Source: Anaerolineaceae bacterium (GTDB lineage Bacteria > Chloroflexota > Anaerolineae > Aggregatilineales > Phototrophicaceae). From it: DNA of 61,355 bases. The stretch spans positions 1 through 61,355 of the forward strand of contig WGMX01000007.1 in assembly GCA_016124855.1 (NCBI GenBank), read 5' to 3'. This document shows positions 55,082 to 61,355 of the stretch, in pieces. Numbering within the stretch: the stretch's first letter is position 1; the number at the start of each line of letters is the position of its first letter. Below the pieces are notes generated by a model. It saw nothing but the letters and a program-made list of their open reading frames with translations, was not told the origin of the DNA and did no database searches. The position numbers and the translations under genes are program-made.

Positions 55082-58000
55082 TCAATAGATCACGCGTTCT
55101 TTGTCTATTTGAACAAGGGCTAAAAGCAGCACAAAAACAAAAGCTAAATCTTGCACATATACACTGTTGTCAATCATCCCATGACCAAGCAGGTTAATCA
55201 TGCTGCCAATCACGCCAATGATGATAGCAAAGTACAATGGATCATGTTCACGAAGCCGGCGCCAAACAACAATCGCCTTTCGCCAGAACGCAGTTTGCAG
55301 TGCAATCAATACCAAAACACCAGCAATACCTAGCCTTACCCAGAAGTCGAGTAAGACATTATGTGGATGTGACAAGTTGGGTTCTTGCCATGCATCCGGC
55401 AGGATATATTTACCACGAAATGCGTATAAGAATTGGTCGAGGCCAAGGCCCGTAATTGGATGATCTTTGATGATATTGACGGCACTAAGCCATGCCCGGA
55501 CTCGATAAAAGTTTGTCCCGCTGGAAAAATCAAGCACGCGGGCAAACCGTTCTGACTGTAACGAAATCGCAAAACCAATGAGCAGTAAGGCGATTAGTCC
55601 CAAAACCGCATACCGAGCACGTTGGCGAAGGGATAGCAGTAATACCGCAGCTACCGACAAAGGAACACCGATAAAAATCCCGCCAACGCTTTGCGTCAGC
55701 AGCAAGGCAATAACCATTGGTATCAATACCACTACATAAAAGATCTGACGTCTCTTATCCGCCCGATTCAGGGTGAAGGCCAGCGCGAAAGGAATACAGC
55801 GCCCTAGAAAAAGTGCTACATTGTTTGGTGATCCATATACACTTGCTAAGCGGCGTGAACCTGCCTCAGCTGTGATAATTGCTTGACCCTGTACGTATTG
55901 GAAAAGACCAATGACCGCGACGATTAAACCCGCTGCAATGAAAACATCCACAATAATCAAAATCTGACTGCGATTGAGTTTACTTGTACGGAAAATTAAA
56001 TAGAACAAAAAAGGTTCAATAAACATCACACGAAGCTCGGTAGTCGCATTCGACGGGCGCGCTGCCCATACCAGTGATACAAAACCAAGCAGCAGCCATA
56101 TCATGACTAGCCAATCAATAGCACTCCGTGACGAAACAACGTCTTTAATGGGCGTAACTTGAAAGTGTGAAATAGTTGATTGTCGCCAAAGCGCATAACT
56201 AGTCAGTAGACGAAGCAACCATGCTGCCGTCGTCAACAAAATCATAATTTCGACAAGCGGAAATGCAAATTGATACAGCGCGACTGGAAACAAAAAGAAA
56301 GGCGCCCAGAAAATGGTTAAGGCAAGTCCGATGTAGATATGGTTATAGAAGATAACTAATAACATGAGCGCTGCGATTACAGTTAACACAAGCCCCGGCT
56401 GAAGCTTAATTAATCCACTAGTTGCAATTGCTAATAGCAGCGACACAGGCTCGTGTCGAAATATTCCAGTGACTCCATCGCCCCATGTCAACATCATACC
56501 AGCAAGCAGCGCGAGCGACGAAAAAATACTCAGGATAAATTGGAAAGTGGCACTGAGGTATTGACTTGTAAAGCGTACAACTGGCTCTAAAAATCCCCAG
56601 CTTAACCCTCGCGATGTCATTACGACGCTAATCGCTGCAAACAATGTTGTCAGCCACCCAATAGCGATTTGGTGTTCGTAGGGTAGGGATAGATTACCGG
56701 AGCTAACCCCAAAACCCGCGATTGCCCATTGATCCCATCCCCGATCTGCGATGACGTGTAAAGTGTGGTCGGCTGCTGACAAATTTCTGGCAACAGGAAC
56801 GAGATTTGTTTCAGGCAATTGAGAAGGGCTAGTTAAGACGATATAACGATTACCAGAGGCATCAACTGGTAGCGCGTTAGGTTGCTTATCATCAACGGTC
56901 GGATACAAATAGGCAGTGTAATTATCCTGCCGCAGCAGCAAAGCGACATCCGAACCTTTAAAGTCGAAGGAAAACTGGCTGTCCTGTACCCAGCCAATGT
57001 CTGCACCTAAGGGTCCAAATGTCCATACGCCGCTGTAACTGGCAAAAGGATTAACCGCTGGATACAATCCATTTTCTGCCTGCATTGAAGGCTGCCTCAA
57101 TGACAAAGCCTTCCATAATCCTGTTGCTTTATCCTGTTGGTCAATCAGAGCAAAACCCCAGAGTGGATCATTTGCTTCTATGTTGGGCTGCCACTGACTC
57201 AGAATCATGCCGCCGAGCCAAGGCCATTCCCGATCCGCGCGGTTCAGAGCAGACAGAGTGTAGTTCACTTGTAAATCAGCACTGACACTACCCCAGATTG
57301 ACGGTCTGCCAGACCAATTATCGGGTAAGCTGTTCCATCCCCATTCACTCGCCCACAGGGCTTTCTTGCCATCTCCATTGCGAACCATGACTTCTCGTAG
57401 AGCAATTATCCGCGAGAAGTTGAGCCTGTCTGGCGAGACCATACGATCTTCTACTGAGTCGCTAAAACCATAAGGTTTAGCTGCAACCGCGTCCATATAA
57501 TCTTTAGCACCTACCGCATACATATCATTCAGGTAGATGATGTCACTAATATTTTTGGGACCAGTTTCTGTCGTAGGTGCTAGCGCTGCTGTAACGACTG
57601 TAGCAACAGGGTCAGCAGCGTGAATTGATTTGTAGGTCGCAGATAGGAGCGAAGTATATGCCGTGGCGTTCGGTTCTTGTCCACCCCATGCGGCGATCAG
57701 ATTTGGCTCATCCCAAATTTGATAATAATCAATTTGCGCCCCGTAACGATCCGCAAAAGTTCCAGCAAATGCGGCAAAATCATCCACATTCACCGGCGGT
57801 GCAGTTGGGGTATGTTGATCGGATCGCGCCCATTCTGGTTCAGATATAAGCACAACGAATGGCTTAAGTTGAGGGTGCTGTTTGAAAGCGGCAAATATGG
57901 CATCCGTTTTACCCCATTGAAACTGGCCTCGCACCGACTCAATGTCCGCCCAGTGTATCTTCTGGCGCACCCAGATAATATTTGCCTGTTCCATCAATTC

Positions 58001-58210
58001 TAAATTACGGTCAAGGGTAGAAGCATCGTATTGAGTAAGTTCAGCGTTAACACCTAATCTTGGGATACGAAAGGGGAGATTTGTGTCGCCGGTGGCATCT
58101 ACATAACCGCGAAGGTTGTAATCGCGCTGGCGAACACTGTCCAATGTCGTGACCAAGCTGCCGAGAAACAGCAGCACGGTGAGAGAAAAAATTAAATGAG
58201 CGCGTTTCAT
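55082..58210 (-). CDS. Fusion of clan-A glycosidase-like domain to an O-antigen-ligase-like membrane domain
   Basis: 1042 residues from MKRAHLIF; the start overlaps the previous stop (ATGA). A TTG three codons earlier is less likely. Signal-like helix 2-22. Residues about 45-380 are a TIM-barrel glycosidase-like domain: QIWDEPN with the probable acid/base Glu168 (Asp replaces the usual Asn of NEP) and ASEWGWN with the probable nucleophile Glu289. A beta-sandwich stretch (about 380-520) follows, then about 12-14 membrane helices (520-1040) with a Wzy_C type domain, including YGSPNNVALFLGRCIPFALAF and the GLDQFLYAFRGKYI...SHPHNVLLDFWVRLGIAG loop. It could trim or bind a glycan outside and pass it to the ligase domain. 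The join has no frameshift. Confidence 0.8.
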   Translation of the reverse strand: MKRAHLIFSLTVLLFLGSLVTTLDSVRQRDYNLRGYVDATGDTNLPFRIPRLGVNAELTQYDASTLDRNLELMEQANIIWVRQKIHWADIESVRGQFQWGKTDAIFAAFKQHPQLKPFVVLISEPEWARSDQHTPTAPPVNVDDFAAFAGTFADRYGAQIDYYQIWDEPNLIAAWGGQEPNATAYTSLLSATYKSIHAADPVATVVTAALAPTTETGPKNISDIIYLNDMYAVGAKDYMDAVAAKPYGFSDSVEDRMVSPDRLNFSRIIALREVMVRNGDGKKALWASEWGWNSLPDNWSGRPSIWGSVSADLQVNYTLSALNRADREWPWLGGMILSQWQPNIEANDPLWGFALIDQQDKATGLWKALSLRQPSMQAENGLYPAVNPFASYSGVWTFGPLGADIGWVQDSQFSFDFKGSDVALLLRQDNYTAYLYPTVDDKQPNALPVDASGNRYIVLTSPSQLPETNLVPVARNLSAADHTLHVIADRGWDQWAIAGFGVSSGNLSLPYEHQIAIGWLTTLFAAISVVMTSRGLSWGFLEPVVRFTSQYLSATFQFILSIFSSLALLAGMMLTWGDGVTGIFRHEPVSLLLAIATSGLIKLQPGLVLTVIAALMLLVIFYNHIYIGLALTIFWAPFFLFPVALYQFAFPLVEIMILLTTAAWLLRLLTSYALWRQSTISHFQVTPIKDVVSSRSAIDWLVMIWLLLGFVSLVWAARPSNATTELRVMFIEPFLFYLIFRTSKLNRSQILIIVDVFIAAGLIVAVIGLFQYVQGQAIITAEAGSRRLASVYGSPNNVALFLGRCIPFALAFTLNRADKRRQIFYVVVLIPMVIALLLTQSVGGIFIGVPLSVAAVLLLSLRQRARYAVLGLIALLLIGFAISLQSERFARVLDFSSGTNFYRVRAWLSAVNIIKDHPITGLGLDQFLYAFRGKYILPDAWQEPNLSHPHNVLLDFWVRLGIAGVLVLIALQTAFWRKAIVVWRRLREHDPLYFAIIIGVIGSMINLLGHGMIDNSVYVQDLAFVFVLLLALVQIDKERVIY

Positions 58211-59850
58211 TTTGCCCAAATCGGACTAGAGGCTCTACCATCCAAAGTCAGCTGATGGTTAATGCCTGATTCTGCGTCCACCACCCAAAGGTTACCTTGA
58301 TAAATGATGGCAATTTGATGCCCGTCAGGACTCCACGTAAATTCCCGATCTTGAAAAATTGACTCTTGTGCTGTCAGTCCTGTTCGACCACTGCCGGGGA
58401 ACAAAATACGCGCATTACTACCATCGCGATCTGCGACTACAAGGTCATATTCACCATTGATCGTATTGAACGAGTCGCGCGCTTGTAAATAAGCCATATA
58501 CCCTTTGGGAAATTTACTGTCCGATGGCGTCAAAATTGGCGAAAATTGAGGGGCTGACCAGATACCGGCATTTGGAACGATATTGGTTTCAAAAGTGCCG
58601 GAAGCATCCGTCGCCGAAACGTTAAAAGATGGACTATTTTCAGGGCTTTCGTTACCAACAGGAGCTCCGTGCGTGGTTGCTAATAGCAAACTGTTATCAG
58701 GCGACCATGCAAGTGTAGATCGCCACGACCATCCACTAAAGGGAACAAGTACCGCAAACTTGATAAGCGAATTGTCAAAACCAGTGACGTCACCTTTCAG
58801 TAGTGCATCCGTATCAAATATCCCAATTTTGTCGGCCTGCGCCCAAGCTAACTTCTTACCATCGAGTGACCATTGAAAGCGTGTAGCCCACCACCCATAA
58901 AGTCCACCGCCCGACCGCTTAAGCAACTGTTTGACACCTAACGATTCGCCAGTATCAGGGTCGATACGCATCTGCCAAAGATCATGGAATGGGAGCCAAC
59001 CGGGTGTCGCTTGGCTTGGCTCAGCTGCTGAATAACTAATTGTATTTTCTAGCTCCGGAATCCAATCGGCATATAGAATATTGTCTAAGACCAGACTGAC
59101 GGGCGCTGTAGGCCGGCTCACATCAGAAATCATCCACAGGTGGTTAAACGCGCCGCTTGAATCAGCTGAATCGGACTTGCGTGTAAATAACAATTGATGT
59201 CCATTGGGAGAGAGCGCAAAAACATGTGAGTCCAAATCACCTTCTGTTGTAATCGGTTTTTTGGATGTGCTGCTGCCTTCGACAATCCAAACATTTCCAT
59301 TACTTTTATATGCCAAAGTTCCCACTATGGGAACCGGTTCTACATCACCTGATACGCCAATGTAAATGATTTCGTCTTGGGCAGCTTTAACCTCGGTTGT
59401 GCGCGTTACAACACGGTCTTTCGGGGTGCCATCGATTATGGTCACTCGATAACAAGTCTCCTGTGAACCTGCTTGTCCAGCCTTTACGACCTTTTTCTCT
59501 CCGGGTTTAAGTCCTTCATTCAAAACTTGCGTTTGTTTGTAAGGCACTTCGGTTGTTTCACATTCCTCTTTTTCAGAAACACGGCTGATTGTGATTTGCA
59601 TTCCATCAGCAATCTGAGTAAACGGAGGCGGATTCACTATATCCAGTTCAGAGTATTGAACATCGACTTTGGGATCACGTAGAAACTCTTCGATTGTTGT
59701 GGCCGTTGGTACGTCAAAAGTTCGCTCACGACCATCAGCAATTAACTTGACGCGAATCTGCGCAGCAGCAGGGTTTTGACGGCAGCCCACTAAAAATGTT
59801 ATGAGAATTAGGAATAACAGGCGGCCTTTTATGCGATGCGAAAATGCCAT
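58207..59850 (-). CDS. Lipoprotein with DUF348/G5-like domains and beta-propeller
   Basis: 547 residues. Lipoprotein signal with lipobox LVGC (Cys about 23). Residues about 32-90 resemble the ubiquitin-like DUF348 (RTFDVPTATTIEEFLRD), then a G5-like domain (about 90-165, with ECETTEVPYKQTQVLNEGLKPGEKKVVKAGQAGSQE). Residues about 180-547 form a WD40/TolB-like propeller with repeats such as ALSPNGHQLLFTRKSD, WSLDGKKLAWAQ, WSPDGHQIAIIYQG. DUF348 and G5 occur in cell-wall enzymes and adhesins; here they replace a catalytic domain with a propeller. The 3' end overlaps the fusion-glycosidase start, so both are made together. Confidence 0.8.
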   Translation of the reverse strand: MAFSHRIKGRLLFLILITFLVGCRQNPAAAQIRVKLIADGRERTFDVPTATTIEEFLRDPKVDVQYSELDIVNPPPFTQIADGMQITISRVSEKEECETTEVPYKQTQVLNEGLKPGEKKVVKAGQAGSQETCYRVTIIDGTPKDRVVTRTTEVKAAQDEIIYIGVSGDVEPVPIVGTLAYKSNGNVWIVEGSSTSKKPITTEGDLDSHVFALSPNGHQLLFTRKSDSADSSGAFNHLWMISDVSRPTAPVSLVLDNILYADWIPELENTISYSAAEPSQATPGWLPFHDLWQMRIDPDTGESLGVKQLLKRSGGGLYGWWATRFQWSLDGKKLAWAQADKIGIFDTDALLKGDVTGFDNSLIKFAVLVPFSGWSWRSTLAWSPDNSLLLATTHGAPVGNESPENSPSFNVSATDASGTFETNIVPNAGIWSAPQFSPILTPSDSKFPKGYMAYLQARDSFNTINGEYDLVVADRDGSNARILFPGSGRTGLTAQESIFQDREFTWSPDGHQIAIIYQGNLWVVDAESGINHQLTLDGRASSPIWAK

Positions 59851-59892
59851 AACTTGTCGCTCAAATGATCAAAAGAATTTGGGGTTCAATAT

Positions 59893-59927
59893 AAACCAGA
59901 CCCCACAAATTTTGCGAGGTCTGGTTT
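59893..59927 (-). terminator. Intrinsic terminator after the PKD/propeller gene
   Basis: Ten-base arms (AAACCAGACC and GGTCTGGTTT) around a 15-base loop; on the minus strand followed by TATATT. It lies between the PKD/propeller gene and the DUF348 lipoprotein gene, so the latter probably has its own promoter or relies on read-through. Confidence 0.6.
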
Positions 59928-59954
59928 TGCTACAGCACCAATTGACTCAGGTGC

Positions 59955-61355
59955 TTAAGGTTTCCATGATGGACTGCTGTCATTACCCGTTCCATCGGAT
60001 ATCTTGGTAACGGCGGTTCCATCAGGATTCATTACATAGATTTGCAGCAATCCATTGTCTTGGGACACAAATGCGATCTGAGCATTATCATGCGACCAAA
60101 CAGGATGAGTATCTGGTCTGCTGAGGTCAGAAATACGTGTTGGGTTTGATCCGTCCACGCCCATGATATAAATCTGTGAGAGCGACTCGCGATCTGATAC
60201 AAACACTAACCGCTGACTGCCATTCTCCCATGATGGGCTTGAATCGGTGCTAGACGGGCTGTTCGTGATATTGGTGACTGTCCCGTCAGATGCGGTCGTG
60301 TAGATTTCGTTATTACCATCGCGATCCGACATATAGGCGATGCGAGAACCATCCGGCGCTGGGGCAGGGCTGGTTTCATTGGATGCTGGCGCATTTGTGA
60401 TATTCACTGGGTTGCTTCCATCTTTATTCATTGAGTAGATTTCATAGTTACCATCTCGGCTTGTCGCAAAGACAATACCCGTAGATGTCCACATCGGTGT
60501 GACATCCGATGCAGGATCATTAGTAAGTCGCGTAACATTTGATCCATCAGCATTCATCACATAGATTTCGTCATTTCCGTCACGGTTTGAAACAAATGCG
60601 ATTTGGTTGCCATCAGGTGACCACGCCGGGCTAGTATCGCTGGACGGGTTGTTGGAGATATTGGTAATTGTGCCATCAGTACTTAGTATGAAGATTTCAT
60701 CATTACCAGTACGGTCTGAAACAAAGACCAGTGGATGGTTAATCGGTGGCGGCGCAGGAATAACAGGAGCTGCGTTGACGGTGATCGTTTGCGGCGTAGT
60801 GGTGTTCGTTCCGGCGCCGTTGGCTGCCGTCAATGTGACGTTGTACGTACCGGCTTGGTTGTAGACGTGAACCGGGTTTTGTTCAGCGCTGACCGGTGAG
60901 CCGTCGCCAAAGTCCCATGTGTACGCCACATTATCACCACTAGAGGCATTGGTAAAGGTCACTGTCAACGGAGCGTCACCCGCCGTCACGTCCGCCGTGA
61001 ATCCGGCAACGGGCGGAACGACTGCCGCGTTGACGGTGATGGATTGCGGCGTAGTGGTGTTCGTTCCTTCGCTGTTGGTGGCTGTCAATGTGACGTTGTA
61101 CGTACCGGCTTGATTGTAGACGTGAACCGGATTTTGTTCAGCGCTGACCGGTGAACCGTCACCAAAGTCCCATGTGTACACTAGATTGTCACCGGTGGAA
61201 GCATTGGTAAACGTCACCGTCAACGGCGCGGTACCCGTGTTTGTATCGACGGTGAATCCGGCAGCGGGCGGAACGACTGCCGCGTTGACGGTGATGGATT
61301 GCGGCGTAGTGGTGTTCGATCCAGCGCTGTTGGTGGCTGTCAATGTGACGTTGTA
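59955..61355 (-). CDS. PKD-repeat and TolB-like propeller protein, N-terminus outside window
   Basis: 466 residues visible; the frame runs off the window edge. The upstream half is tandem PKD domains (PVAGFTA...APLTVTFTNAS...YTWDFGDGSPVSAEQNPVHVYNQAGTYNVTLT), two complete and part of a third. The C-terminal half (about 205-466) is a six-bladed TolB-like propeller with NDEIFILSTDG, GNQIAFVSNRDGNDEIYVMNADGS and similar blades. A typical secreted or cell-surface architecture, possibly part of a longer adhesin or S-layer-like protein. It is the last gene of its transcript, with a terminator just beyond. Confidence 0.85.
   Translation of the reverse strand, partial: YNVTLTATNSAGSNTTTPQSITVNAAVVPPAAGFTVDTNTGTAPLTVTFTNASTGDNLVYTWDFGDGSPVSAEQNPVHVYNQAGTYNVTLTATNSEGTNTTTPQSITVNAAVVPPVAGFTADVTAGDAPLTVTFTNASSGDNVAYTWDFGDGSPVSAEQNPVHVYNQAGTYNVTLTAANGAGTNTTTPQTITVNAAPVIPAPPPINHPLVFVSDRTGNDEIFILSTDGTITNISNNPSSDTSPAWSPDGNQIAFVSNRDGNDEIYVMNADGSNVTRLTNDPASDVTPMWTSTGIVFATSRDGNYEIYSMNKDGSNPVNITNAPASNETSPAPAPDGSRIAYMSDRDGNNEIYTTASDGTVTNITNSPSSTDSSPSWENGSQRLVFVSDRESLSQIYIMGVDGSNPTRISDLSRPDTHPVWSHDNAQIAFVSQDNGLLQIYVMNPDGTAVTKISDGTGNDSSPSWKP
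60774..61355 (-). repeat. Tandem 255-base repeats encoding PKD domains
   Basis: The block GTTGACGGTGAT recurs at about 60774, 61029 and 61284, a 255-base (85-codon) period. Copies are nearly identical at the DNA level, showing recent duplication or gene conversion. The array continues past the window. Confidence 0.85.

Noticed and set aside
60774..61355. CRISPR or mobile-element repeat
   Set aside because: The 255-base period matches one PKD domain in frame.

Overview
The window reads as chromosomal DNA of a free-living bacterium, most likely Chloroflexota and close to Anaerolineae. This is inferred from gene content and protein style, not from a marker gene: Thr/Pro-linked LysM proteins, a type 2 isopentenyl-diphosphate isomerase next to a prenyl synthase, an orphan ChlI-type ATPase, many Ser/Thr-kinase-type signalling parts, and a two-tier DUF58/MoxR/Bat set. 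I see no tRNA, rRNA, CRISPR array, prophage or intact insertion sequence. Most of the window is densely coded, with 1-4 base overlaps inside operons.

Layout. 1-6371 (+): the Bat operon (DUF58, BatD-like, BatA, BatB, BatC-like TPR lipoprotein, BatD, BatE), closed by a perfect palindromic terminator. 6410-8424 (-): sucD/sucC. 8569-13613 (+): a receiver-only regulator, then a LysM / DUF192 / LysM-M23 envelope operon and a GH31-like protein without catalytic barrel. 13681-16744 (-): a His-rich membrane protein, tdk, and ribosomal genes rpmE, rpmA, rplU behind a good promoter; rpmE carries an RNA-polymerase-alpha-CTD-like tail. 16.9-17.9 kb: a gene-poor kilobase with degenerate heptamer repeats and palindromes. 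17921-22959: a degenerate GyrB-like ATPase domain, queA, DUF2905, ruvB, upp and a TagO/WecA-type transferase. 22944-30761 (-): a membrane protein with an unclear start, tpiA, pgk, yvcK, a DUF1461 protein and a membrane-fused spermidine-synthase-like protein. 30841-34952: a GNAT protein, a sarcosine-oxidase-like flavoenzyme and a second DUF58/MoxR pair. 35269-38493 (+): a Roadblock protein, pyrG and an adenosine-deaminase-fold protein that has lost its metal site.

38546-44607 (-) is a six-gene signalling operon: Ser/Thr kinase with a PQQ-type propeller, PP2C phosphatase, J-domain/VWA fusion, zinc-ribbon/FHA protein, a small conserved-looking protein and an OmpR-type regulator. It resembles the TerY-phosphorylation triad with extra parts and is the best candidate here for a little-described system. 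44723-48350 holds hemW, a prenyl synthase, fni and acpP.

48347-61355 (-) is a long, nearly unbroken run for envelope or exopolysaccharide work: a membrane protein, ChlI-like ATPase, GT4 glycosyltransferase, GtrA-like protein, O-antigen-ligase-like protein, UDP-glucuronate-decarboxylase-like enzyme, macro-domain protein, a fusion of a clan-A glycosidase-like domain to an O-antigen-ligase-like membrane domain, a DUF348/G5/propeller lipoprotein, and a PKD-repeat/propeller protein that runs off the window. All identifications rest on reading motifs by eye; no database search was run.
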